Origin: an uncultured bacterium
GTDB taxonomy: Bacteria > Actinomycetota > Actinomycetes > S36-B12
Assembly (NCBI GenBank): GCA_903896585.1
Contig: CAITYI010000065.1
Location: 1-11,972 of the forward strand
Length of the DNA stretch: 11,972 nt
Direction of reading: 5' to 3'
The notes below the pieces were generated by a model, which was not told where the DNA came from, did not search any database, and was given only the letters and a program-made list of their open reading frames with translations. Positions 5,570 through 11,972 of the stretch are shown here, piece after piece. Every line of letters begins with the position of its first letter. The stretch's first letter is position 1. The position numbers were made by a program, and so were the translations under genes.

Positions 5570-6602
5570 GTTGAGTATTGACCTGGACCCCTTTGATATC
5601 CGCTATGCCGACCTATGCGAAGTTGCGCGTGAGTTCGCGTCGACCGCGGTGTTTGCCGTCAATGATCCGCCCTGGTCATCTTTGAGTGAAGAGATTCCAG
5701 GTGTCTTGCAGGTCATCCATGCAACGAGCATGGAAGAAGCCGACCTGGAGGCACTTGCGGCACGCGTCAGTGATCGCGCCACCATTGCGATCGGCATCGG
5801 TGGTGGCACTGCGATCGACACCGCCAAATACATCGGCTGGACCCGCGGCATTCCGATGCTGTTCATGCCGACGATCGCATCGGTCGATGCAACGTTCACA
5901 GATGCCGTGGGCATTCGACGCGATCGTCGCGTGGTGTACGTCGGCAAGGTTCGCCCTCAAGAGGTGATTCTCGACCTGCCGCGCATCGCCGCCGCTCCGA
6001 ACCGCTTGAACCGTGCCGGCATCGGCGACATCCTGTCGTGTCACACGGGATTATTCGATTGGCGATTCGCGACCGATCACCACGAAGGTCCTGCCTGGAA
6101 TAACGAGCTTGGAGCACTGGGTGCCTCGTTGCTCGACGATCTGGAGGCAGCAGCTCCTCAGATCAACGTGGGCGATGTCAACGGAATCGACTTTCTCATG
6201 CAGGCGTATCGGCGTATCGGTGCAGCCTGCGCAGCGGCTGGCCACTCCCGTTTCGAAGAAGGTAGTGAGCATTTCTTTGGCTACGCACTTGAAGAGGACA
6301 CCGGTAGGCATTTCGTGCACGGGGAACTGATCAGCATGTGTGTGGTTGCCATGAGCACCGTGCAGGGCAACGACCCCGACCGCGCCATCCGAATCATTGA
6401 ACAGGCAGGGACGCTCGCCCATCCGGATGCCGTCGGCATCGATGAAGTCACCTTTCGCACCAATCTCGCTCGCCTTGCCAGTTACGCGCGCCAGGAAAAC
6501 CTAGACTTCTCGTGGATTAGCGACCACCCTGTTACCAATGAACTCGCTGATGCTGCCTGGGAGGCAGTATGTGCACTTCCGGGGAAGGGGCAGACACCAT
6601 GA
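5535..6602 (+). CDS. Glycerol-1-phosphate-dehydrogenase-like metal alcohol dehydrogenase (paralogue 2)
   Basis: Second predicted metal- and NAD(P)-dependent dehydrogenase (355 aa) of the same subfamily as the gene at 2348. Shared signatures are GIGGGTAIDTAKY (87-99), AGIGDILSCHT (161-171, Asp165), RFEEGSEHFFGY (239-250, His246) and VHGEL (261-265, His262), so metal ligands are intact and both copies look active. The rest of the sequence is well diverged, notably the N-terminal 80 residues, which argues for different substrates or steps rather than recent duplication. The ATG at 5535 has GGAG (5525-5528) six bases upstream and gives a 35-nt overlap with the aminotransferase. A TTG at 5571 is an alternative start that would remove 12 residues, including the duplicated LSIE/LSID. 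The stop overlaps the next gene as ATGA. Confidence 0.83.
   Translation: MNLHRWSALSIELSIDLDPFDIRYADLCEVAREFASTAVFAVNDPPWSSLSEEIPGVLQVIHATSMEEADLEALAARVSDRATIAIGIGGGTAIDTAKYIGWTRGIPMLFMPTIASVDATFTDAVGIRRDRRVVYVGKVRPQEVILDLPRIAAAPNRLNRAGIGDILSCHTGLFDWRFATDHHEGPAWNNELGALGASLLDDLEAAAPQINVGDVNGIDFLMQAYRRIGAACAAAGHSRFEEGSEHFFGYALEEDTGRHFVHGELISMCVVAMSTVQGNDPDRAIRIIEQAGTLAHPDAVGIDEVTFRTNLARLASYARQENLDFSWISDHPVTNELADAAWEAVCALPGKGQTP
5559..5582 (+). repeat. 12-bp tandem duplication over the aminotransferase stop codon
   Basis: TTGAGTATTGAG (5559-5570) is followed directly by TTGAGTATTGAC (5571-5582), identical except for the last base. In the aminotransferase frame it gives Val-Glu-Tyr-stop twice. 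In the overlapping dehydrogenase frame it gives LSIE then LSID. The unit is a multiple of three, so both frames survive. Confidence 0.85.
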
Positions 6603-7666
6603 TCGATATCGCCGTCATTGGAGGTGCCTTTGCTGGCAACCTGCATGCTGAAGCGATCAATCGCACCGGTAAGGGTCGGGTGTGCGCAGGGGTTTCCCGC
6701 AGTGCTGAGTCCCGGGAGGCATTCTCTGCTCGCTGGTCGGTTCCCTCTTTCGCCACACTTGAAGAACTTCTCGATTCGGTGCCGTGCGATGCCATCTCGA
6801 TTGCAGCACCCAATTACCTCCACCGCCCACTTGTGGAGTTGGCGGCAAGCAGGGGAATATCGAGTATCTGCGAAAAGCCACTCGCCCCGACATATGCCGA
6901 TGCCCTTGCCATGGTGGACACCTGCGAGAAGGCCGGAGTTCACCTTCTCTACGCCGAGCAGTTGTGCTTCGCTCCACGCTATGTGCGCGTGAAAGAGTTG
7001 ATCGACGATGGCTCCTTCGGAACACTTATTCAGCTCAACCATTGGGAGCGCCACGGGGGTCCACATGCACAGTGGTTCTATGACCCGTCGCAATCGGGCG
7101 GCGGAGTTGTTCTCGATATGGCCTGTCACGGTATCGCTTTAACCCGGTGGTTAAATGGCAACAGTCCCGTGGTTTCGGTTTCAGCTAACCTCAACACATT
7201 TGTTCATCGGGAACACCCGGTTGAGGATCACTCTCTGATCATCTTGCGTTTTGCCAACGACGTAATCGCCGTGATCGACTCATCTTGGGCTGCACCGGGT
7301 GGTATCGACGAACGATTGGAAGTTCTCGGAATCGAAGGATCGGTGAGCGCAGACCTGGCTCGGGGTCAATCATTGCTGGCATACAGCGATGTCGGGTTAA
7401 GTGGCGCGGCCGAGAAGACAACGCGGAACACCGGGCTTGTTCGAATTCCGCATGACGAAGCGTATACCTGGGGTTGGTTCGGGGAGTTTGCGCACTTTGT
7501 CGACGTGCTTGCCGGCGATGCGCAACCGATGCTCACCGGGCAAGATGGATTGGAGGTTCTCGGCATCGTGGCGGGCGCGTACATTGCGGCCGCGGAGAAC
7601 CGCATCGTGACGCCGCCATGGCCCAAGGGTCCAGACATCGTCAGTCGTCCTTGGCTAGATCGATGA
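6599..7666 (+). CDS. Gfo/Idh/MocA-family oxidoreductase
   Basis: Predicted NAD(P)-dependent dehydrogenase (355 aa) acting on a secondary hydroxyl of a sugar, sugar phosphate or inositol. The N-terminal Rossmann fold starts at residue 1 with IAVIGGAFAGNLHA (4-17), a variant of GxGxxG. The signature CEKPLA (91-96) holds the usual catalytic-region Lys93. The C-terminal domain has VLDMACHGIALTRWL (171-185), giving the Asp173/His177 pair typical of inositol and glucose-fructose dehydrogenase relatives. The ATG overlaps the previous stop as ATGA, with a purine-rich GGGGAAGGGG (6581-6590) eight bases upstream. The in-frame ATG at 6569 would add ten residues ahead of the fold and is less likely. Gfo/Idh enzymes paired with DegT aminotransferases are known in 3-amino-sugar routes such as kanosamine, so oxidation at C3 is a plausible role. 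Confidence 0.87.
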   Translation: MIDIAVIGGAFAGNLHAEAINRTGKGRVCAGVSRSAESREAFSARWSVPSFATLEELLDSVPCDAISIAAPNYLHRPLVELAASRGISSICEKPLAPTYADALAMVDTCEKAGVHLLYAEQLCFAPRYVRVKELIDDGSFGTLIQLNHWERHGGPHAQWFYDPSQSGGGVVLDMACHGIALTRWLNGNSPVVSVSANLNTFVHREHPVEDHSLIILRFANDVIAVIDSSWAAPGGIDERLEVLGIEGSVSADLARGQSLLAYSDVGLSGAAEKTTRNTGLVRIPHDEAYTWGWFGEFAHFVDVLAGDAQPMLTGQDGLEVLGIVAGAYIAAAENRIVTPPWPKGPDIVSRPWLDR

Positions 7667-8718
7667 CTTCAACCAGCACTTCTGCTGCACTGGCGGGGAA
7701 CCTGATGCGGGCCGAGATCAACGAACAGCAAAGTGCGTTCGAGCGCTGGGCTGATATTGGCGGTCTCGTGTCTACCGATCTCATCGAATCTATCCGCAAA
7801 TTTCAGCCCAGCATGGTCTTGACCGTGGCGCGGGGAACGAGTGATCGCGCTGCCGACTATGGCAAGTATCTGCTGGAAATTTTGTTGGGGATTCCAGTGG
7901 GCAGCACGTCCCCATCTACGGTAACGCTTTTCGGGGCCTCGCCTCGGGCCCAGGGCGTCCTCGCATTAGCAATCAGCCAATCGGGGGAATCTCCGGACAT
8001 CATTGCTGAAGCCACAGCATTGCGAGCTGGTGGTGCTTTTGTCGTAGCGATTACGAACAGTCCCAACTCACCACTTGCTGCATGTGCCAACGCGGTCATT
8101 GACATCTCTGCTGGACGTGAAAAGGCAGTGGCAGCAACTAAGTCCTTCACGGCGGAGTGCGCCGCTTTGGCCGACCTGTCCTTCGCACTTGCTGATCGCC
8201 CGCTGGATCGTCTTGCGATCGCGCAAGCAGTGGCTCAGGCAGTTAACTCACCCCTTCCCATCGAAGCCGCAGATCTATTGGGAGCGGCTGTTGATCGGGC
8301 AAAATTCCTCATCTGCATCGGGCGCGGCCCATGCACACCCATTGCTTCGGAAGGTGCGTTGAAGATTATGGAGACTTCAGGCTTGCCCGCTCTTGGCTAC
8401 AGCGCTGCAGATTTTGCGCATGGCCCACGAACGCTGATCACCGCCCACACCCCGGTGATCATCGTTGTTCCTCCGGGTAAGTCGGGTGACTCCATGATCG
8501 GACTGATCAACGACATCAGCGACGCACACTCACCCCTCGTGATCCTTGGCCACGGCCACAGAGCACACGTCACCATTCCTACCCAACTCACTGACCCACT
8601 CACGGCACCCATAGAGCAGGTCATCAGCCTGCAGCGCATCGCCCTCGAACTCGCGCTGCGTCTCGGTTGCGATCCTGATAATCCACCCTCGCTCACGAAA
8701 GTGACGCGCACCCTCTGA
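7663..8718 (+). CDS. Stand-alone double-SIS sugar isomerase/deaminase, GlmS C-terminal-like
   Basis: Predicted phosphosugar enzyme (351 aa) with two SIS domains and no glutamine-amidotransferase domain. The first SIS domain has VARGTSDRAADYGKYLLE (55-72) and the phosphate-binding SQSGES (105-110). The second has SEGALKIMET (229-238), AADFAHGP (248-255) and the tail PPSLTKVTRTL. Aligning by eye to E. coli GlmS, Lys485, Glu488, His504 and Lys603 correspond to Lys234, Glu237, His253 and Lys346, so the isomerase centre appears complete. Related stand-alone proteins act as amino-sugar-phosphate deaminases/isomerases (NagB-II, AgaS) or fructosamine deglycases. The start at 7663 overlaps the previous stop as ATGA; ATG 7705, preceded by a GGGGA sequence, is an alternative that removes 14 residues. 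As last operon gene it probably releases ammonia and joins the route to central metabolism. Confidence 0.87.
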   Translation: MTSTSTSAALAGNLMRAEINEQQSAFERWADIGGLVSTDLIESIRKFQPSMVLTVARGTSDRAADYGKYLLEILLGIPVGSTSPSTVTLFGASPRAQGVLALAISQSGESPDIIAEATALRAGGAFVVAITNSPNSPLAACANAVIDISAGREKAVAATKSFTAECAALADLSFALADRPLDRLAIAQAVAQAVNSPLPIEAADLLGAAVDRAKFLICIGRGPCTPIASEGALKIMETSGLPALGYSAADFAHGPRTLITAHTPVIIVVPPGKSGDSMIGLINDISDAHSPLVILGHGHRAHVTIPTQLTDPLTAPIEQVISLQRIALELALRLGCDPDNPPSLTKVTRTL

Positions 8719-8767
8719 TCACTCTGGTTCAACGGTGATGGCGGAATCTTTATGCGAGGTGCGTTGG
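8719..8767. other. Convergent intergenic gap
   Basis: This 49-bp gap separates the operon's last stop from the stop of the opposite-strand histidine kinase gene. One would expect a bidirectional terminator, but I find only a weak five-base inverted match (ATCAC at 8718-8722 with GTGAT at 8735-8739) and no T-run. Termination may be Rho-dependent or lie within the coding ends. Confidence 0.4.
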
Positions 8768-11017
8768 CTATCCCGCGCGCTGTGTGGGTCGGCGGATCGT
8801 GATGATGGTTGAATCCATATCTGCTTCGGTTTGGAGGACAGCATCCTCAACGAATTGCACGACCGGTCTGACATTGACGGAGTGAGGAACTACCACGACG
8901 ATTTCGTCGTATTCGGCGTCGACAAATGAACGCAGGGTAATTGTTTGGTTATGTGCAGAGAGAATGATGTTCTCAAGGTAGTTGATTATCTCCTCAGGGA
9001 GCCGATCCCGACGGTGAAGTGGGGTGACAGCTTCGGCGTCAATTATCACGCCAACCTTGCTGGATGCGCGTACGAGTCTGCGAGTGAGGATGCCAAACGC
9101 TCCGTCCACTTCTGGGGCGAGGCCGAGGGTGACGCGAATTGCCGCGCTTTCTGCAGCGGCGCGAGCGCGGACCCCACGATCGTCCGGTTGAAAGGTTTGA
9201 TCGGCGATGCTTTCAAGGAGTTCACGGGCGCTGGTGCCAACATTTGACCAACCGCGGGTGATTGCTGCTTGGTGTTCGAGGTTCGCTTGTTCATGAACAA
9301 ATGACGCCCAAGCCTGTAGTGATGCCGTGCGCTGAGATTCGAATCGAAGATCAATCCAGGACAACACCATGATGAGAGCGGCGAGGTAAACAACTTGGAT
9401 TCCCCCGGTCAGTGCCGTTTCGATTCGACAATCATCCGGCATTTGCATTGTGACAGCTGCCAGTCCAATTGTTCCTAGACCGAAAATGAGGGCGCGCTGA
9501 GGAAGAGAGTTCTTCGCCACCAGCAGGAGCAGTAGTGCACCACCGGATGCACCGGTGATGAGTGCTTGGACGGCCGGAGACGCGGCGCACGTGAGTGGGT
9601 TGACACTGACTGCAATGAGCGGACCGGCGAGTAGCGCAATTGCGAGCCAGGTCAGCAATGGTCGAGCCTTTGTGGTCCACGCCAGGGTGAGGGCCAGAAT
9701 CGTTGCGATGTAGGCAATGTTCGCGGCGGCAAGCAGCCCTGGGTTGGGTAGATCGCGAATGACCGGGAGCAGGATCACCAGCATGAAGAGATTGGTTCCA
9801 GCAGCACCGAGCCGCCCAATGGTGGTTGCATCTGCAGCACCAAGAATTGGGAACGTGGGAACAATTACATCCCGATGGAGTCGAACGGGTGCGGTCAAAA
9901 TGACCGTGGTTCCCCCCTGCGGATTGCGCAGGAGTTGTGCCGAGCCGTTAATGCCCTTCATGTTGGCTCGAATCGCATTGCGCAAACCGAAGCGTTCGTC
10001 GGAGAAGTCTGCTGGACCAACCCCGTGGTCGTTGACACTGAGCGTGATCACATCACGTGTGACCTCCACGGTGATGTCGGCGTTGAGATTTCCCGAGTGC
10101 CGTTCAACATTACGCAGCGCCTCAACGAGAGCATCGTGCAGCGGGTTTGCAATTGCGGATTCAACCGTGCGATCGCCGGTAATTGTCAGGGTGCAGGTCA
10201 GCGAAGAAGGCTGAAGTGTCAGCAGAGCGGTATTTATGATTTGTTCGACATTGGAATCAGGGAGTTGTTGGAGATTGCGCTCCATCTGATTGAGATCGCG
10301 CTGGCAGGCGCGAACTGCTTGCTCGCGCTCAGATACATCGACACCCATGGAGACGGCGGCAAGTGTGTTCAAAATGGTTTCATGAATGCGTCGCGCAACG
10401 GCATCGGCACCCTTCTGAGCGGCCGAAGCCTGTTGCTCGGACTCCGCGGACCGGCGAATCGCTTCGAACTCTTGATCGGCGATGGTGACGTTGCGCATCC
10501 AACTATGCCAAGCAATCACCAGACCGCCGCCGGCCATTATCTGGAGAAGTGGGCCAGCCCACGGTGCAAACTGCATGATTCCAAAGAGGCTGCCGGATAA
10601 GCCAAGTGTGAGCGCGGCCAATCCATTTAAGGCGGCTGCAATGAATACGACAGCGGTTGCTGAGCGAGTTGACAGGTTGAAAACCGCGCCCACGATTGTC
10701 GCGAAGCAAACAGTGGTAACAGATATCCACGCCCCGGCACCGGGGACGATAAAAACCATCAGCACGAGTAAGAACCCGGCCGCGGTTTGGACGATTGCGC
10801 GTTGCTTTCGAATTGAGGGGATAAGACCCGCCAACCACACAACAAGTGGAATGAGCCACGCGATCCAGTCGGCCAATTCGGATGTTCTGCCGAAGGCGAG
10901 GAAAACGGCCGAGGGAAGGAAGATCACGGTGCCAGCAGCAACTAGGGCAGTCCGTCCAACTGTGAACAGAACTGTGGCCAGAGGGGGTCGTTCATAGTTG
11001 GCATTCTGGGCTGGCAC
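8768..11017 (-). CDS. Two-module NarL-type sensor histidine kinase with a degenerate second half
   Basis: Predicted membrane sensor kinase (749 aa), probably phosphorylating the response regulator encoded just upstream. Module 1: about six membrane segments (13-172), a coiled linker (180-205), the dimerisation/phosphoacceptor motif RRIHETILNTL with His212, then an ATPase domain with N-box ALVEALRNVERHS (297-309; Asn303), G1 NDHGVGP (329-335) and a GLRNAI/GGTTV ending. Module 2: about six more membrane segments (405-553), then a cytoplasmic part (560-740) with an RARAAAESAAIRVTLGL helix and a strand-rich ATPase-like tail without recognisable N or G boxes. The second half should therefore be catalytically dead and may sense, dimerise or regulate. 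The start is a GTG at 11017; the in-frame stop just upstream limits alternatives, and the ribosome binding site is weak. It is 31 bases from the regulator gene, same strand. Confidence 0.82.
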   Translation of the reverse strand: MPAQNANYERPPLATVLFTVGRTALVAAGTVIFLPSAVFLAFGRTSELADWIAWLIPLVVWLAGLIPSIRKQRAIVQTAAGFLLVLMVFIVPGAGAWISVTTVCFATIVGAVFNLSTRSATAVVFIAAALNGLAALTLGLSGSLFGIMQFAPWAGPLLQIMAGGGLVIAWHSWMRNVTIADQEFEAIRRSAESEQQASAAQKGADAVARRIHETILNTLAAVSMGVDVSEREQAVRACQRDLNQMERNLQQLPDSNVEQIINTALLTLQPSSLTCTLTITGDRTVESAIANPLHDALVEALRNVERHSGNLNADITVEVTRDVITLSVNDHGVGPADFSDERFGLRNAIRANMKGINGSAQLLRNPQGGTTVILTAPVRLHRDVIVPTFPILGAADATTIGRLGAAGTNLFMLVILLPVIRDLPNPGLLAAANIAYIATILALTLAWTTKARPLLTWLAIALLAGPLIAVSVNPLTCAASPAVQALITGASGGALLLLLVAKNSLPQRALIFGLGTIGLAAVTMQMPDDCRIETALTGGIQVVYLAALIMVLSWIDLRFESQRTASLQAWASFVHEQANLEHQAAITRGWSNVGTSARELLESIADQTFQPDDRGVRARAAAESAAIRVTLGLAPEVDGAFGILTRRLVRASSKVGVIIDAEAVTPLHRRDRLPEEIINYLENIILSAHNQTITLRSFVDAEYDEIVVVVPHSVNVRPVVQFVEDAVLQTEADMDSTIITIRRPTQRAG

Positions 11018-11048
11018 CCCGAAAGGATGTCATAGCCTCGATACCGGG

Positions 11049-11687
11049 TTAGGGCAGCAGTCCCTCTTTGCGGGCGACTTGGTTGAGTTGCACCTTGGTT
11101 CGTGCCGATATTCCGACGCGGGTGTACTTGTCTCGCACGCAATCGAGATAGTGCTTGACCGTGTTGGGAGTGATGTTCATGCGTCTGGCCACCATCTCAA
11201 GAGTCAGCCCCGAGGCGTACAGCACGAGCGCCCGTTTTTCCTGCGCAGACAGGTCGACATTCGACTGCGAATGAAGGACCGCACCCGCGAGATCCGGCGG
11301 GATCCAGGTATCTCCATTGAGAACCGCGTTCACCGCTTTACTCAACTGGCCCAGGTTCGAACGCTTTGCAACGAATGCTCGCGCACCCGCGGCAAGCGCG
11401 GCCTGAAGGACTTCCGGGCGGGCCATTGCACTCACCACAACAACGGGAATATCTCGAACCGCAAAAGCTGACACCGTCTCAGCGACCGGGGTTTCGTCAC
11501 CGAGGTCCAGGTCAACAACAGCGCAGTCGCAATGGGGGGCTGAACTCACGGCGGCGAGTGCAGCTGAAAGTGAATCCCCTGAATAAAGAAAGGTGCACGT
11601 GGGAAAATCTGCAATCAGTTGGCGTTCGATGCCGTCCCGGACCAGGGCGTGATCATCTAAGAGAACGAAAACGTATTCCTGTGTCAT
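11049..11687 (-). CDS. NarL/LuxR-family response regulator
   Basis: Predicted DNA-binding response regulator (212 aa). The receiver domain (4-120) has the acidic pair Asp11/Asp12 in LLDDHALVRDG, probable phosphoacceptor Asp59 in AVVDLDLGD, Ser86 in VVVVSAMA and Lys108 in FVAKRS. A LuxR-type helix-turn-helix (145-205) contains LSAQEKRALVLYASGLT and the recognition-helix region ITPNTVKHYLDCV. The start is set at ATG 11687, where AAGG lies about six bases upstream; the upstream ATG at 11741 would add 18 residues before the first receiver strand. It is followed after 31 bases by the sensor kinase gene, so the two form a two-component operon. Its targets are unknown; no link to the convergent sugar operon is visible. 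The kinase comes second, a common order in actinobacteria. Confidence 0.9.
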   Translation of the reverse strand: MTQEYVFVLLDDHALVRDGIERQLIADFPTCTFLYSGDSLSAALAAVSSAPHCDCAVVDLDLGDETPVAETVSAFAVRDIPVVVVSAMARPEVLQAALAAGARAFVAKRSNLGQLSKAVNAVLNGDTWIPPDLAGAVLHSQSNVDLSAQEKRALVLYASGLTLEMVARRMNITPNTVKHYLDCVRDKYTRVGISARTKVQLNQVARKEGLLP

Positions 11688-11742
11688 GGGCACCTTCGGA
11701 TTGAGTGTTGTAAGGCTAATCACCAGTTTGCTAATGGGCACC

Positions 11743-11756
11743 CCCCTATTCAGGGG
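11743..11756 (-). terminator. Small GC hairpin after the beta-propeller gene
   Basis: CCCC (11743-11746) and GGGG (11753-11756) can pair around a six-base loop, four bases beyond the stop of the beta-propeller gene. The stem is short and no T-run follows on the minus strand, so it is at best a weak terminator. It may simply be a by-product of the tandem duplication here. The 72-bp gap to the response regulator probably also holds its promoter; TTAGCA and TACAAC spaced by 16 bases on the minus strand are weak candidates. Confidence 0.25.
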
Positions 11757-11771
11757 TCCCTATTCGGGCGT
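11744..11771. repeat. 14-bp tandem duplication over the beta-propeller gene stop codon
   Basis: CCCTATTCAGGGGT (11744-11757) and CCCTATTCGGGCGT (11758-11771) match at 12 of 14 positions and are directly adjacent. On the minus strand the copy inside the gene carries the stop TAG (11760-11762) in GAATAG, and the second copy repeats GAATAG just beyond it. Confidence 0.7.
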
Positions 11772-11972
11772 CTTAGCCACCGGCGCTTTCGGTAGCAAGT
11801 TTTGCAAGAAACCTGACTCGCTGAGGACCAGGGGTTGTGGCCCGAGGATAACCTGCACGGGCTTGGGCTGCGTGGCAATCGTGCTGCTCACCTTGCCTTG
11901 AACCACATTGATCACGGTGACGGAGGAGCCACCCGTGTTCGGTACGAACAGCAATCGACCGGTGCGGTTGAG
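11760..11972 (-). CDS. YVTN-type beta-propeller protein, C-terminal fragment (cut by window edge)
   Basis: The frame is open from the right edge to a TAG at 11760-11762, giving the last 70 residues of a longer protein. It begins LNRTGRLLFVPNTGGS and continues with SVTVINVVQGKVSSTIATQ, the strand pattern of YVTN/YncE-like propeller blades (a Val-rich strand, then 'tvtVIDt..g.v..ti..g'-type spacing). The final 30 residues are a Pro- and Leu-containing tail with no recognised motif. Such proteins are often exported and bind ligands or partners on their blades, but no signal peptide can be seen because the start is outside the window. It is upstream of, and co-oriented with, the response regulator. 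Family call moderate, function unknown. Confidence 0.6.
   Translation of the reverse strand, partial: LNRTGRLLFVPNTGGSSVTVINVVQGKVSSTIATQPKPVQVILGPQPLVLSESGFLQNLLPKAPVAKTPE

Noticed and set aside
6203..6218. 8-bp direct repeat GGCGTATC GGCGTATC in the second dehydrogenase gene.
   Set aside because: The unit is not a multiple of three and lies in a conserved Tyr-Arg-Arg-Ile-Gly region; it is most likely ordinary codon coincidence.
8718..8767. Bidirectional terminator between the converging operons.
   Set aside because: Only a five-base inverted match with a long loop and no T-run is present.
1..11972. Mobile element, CRISPR, tRNA, rRNA or replication-origin signals.
   Set aside because: No transposase or integrase motifs, spaced repeats, tRNA-like cloverleaf or origin-type box clusters were seen on either strand.

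Overview
The window looks like an actinobacterial chromosome segment. The base composition is moderately GC-rich (judged by eye, not calculated), several genes start with GTG, genes overlap tightly, the NarL/LuxR-type two-component pair has the order common in Actinomycetota, and the lipoprotein has a typical actinobacterial Ser/Thr/Glu-rich linker. I cannot name a genus. No tRNA, rRNA, CRISPR array, transposase or integrase is visible.

Left part (1-1508). A sugar-type ABC transporter substrate-binding lipoprotein is encoded on the minus strand (38-1363). It is divergent from a long plus-strand operon. The 145-bp divergent region holds a 21-bp near-perfect palindrome (1410-1430) that overlaps the -35 box of a candidate promoter for the operon, and a second inverted repeat (1381-1403) just upstream of the lipoprotein ribosome binding site.

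Centre (1509-8718). Seven plus-strand genes are packed with overlaps of 4, 20, 35, 4 and 4 nt and a single gap of 59 nt. In order they encode a PIG-L/LmbE-type deacetylase, a glycerol-1-phosphate-dehydrogenase-like metal alcohol dehydrogenase, a ROK sugar kinase, a DegT/StrS-type PLP aminotransferase of the inosose-aminotransferase/AHBA-synthase type, a second divergent paralogue of the dehydrogenase, a Gfo/Idh/MocA oxidoreductase, and a stand-alone SIS-domain sugar isomerase/deaminase with GlmS-like catalytic residues. Together these are import, N-deacetylation, phosphorylation, three NAD(P)-type oxidoreductions, amino transfer and ketose/aldose-amine isomerisation. The combination points to metabolism of an amino sugar or aminocyclitol. 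I recognise every family but not the assembled pathway, and this is the best candidate for an undescribed system in the window. There is no cyclase, glycosyltransferase or nucleotidyltransferase, and a dedicated transporter protein is divergently encoded, so I lean towards catabolism or salvage rather than antibiotic synthesis.

Right part (8719-11972, all minus strand). A LuxR-type response regulator (11049-11687) is followed by a 749-residue histidine kinase (8768-11017). The kinase has two membrane/cytoplasmic modules: the first has a complete kinase core and the second is degenerate. At the right edge is the 3' end of a gene for a YVTN-type beta-propeller protein (11760-11972, cut by the window). 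The two-component system converges on the sugar operon, and nothing in the sequence links the two functionally.

A recurrent oddity is a set of short tandem duplications (12-17 bp units). Two lie inside coding regions as in-frame 12-bp repeats. Three others duplicate the stop-codon region of a gene.
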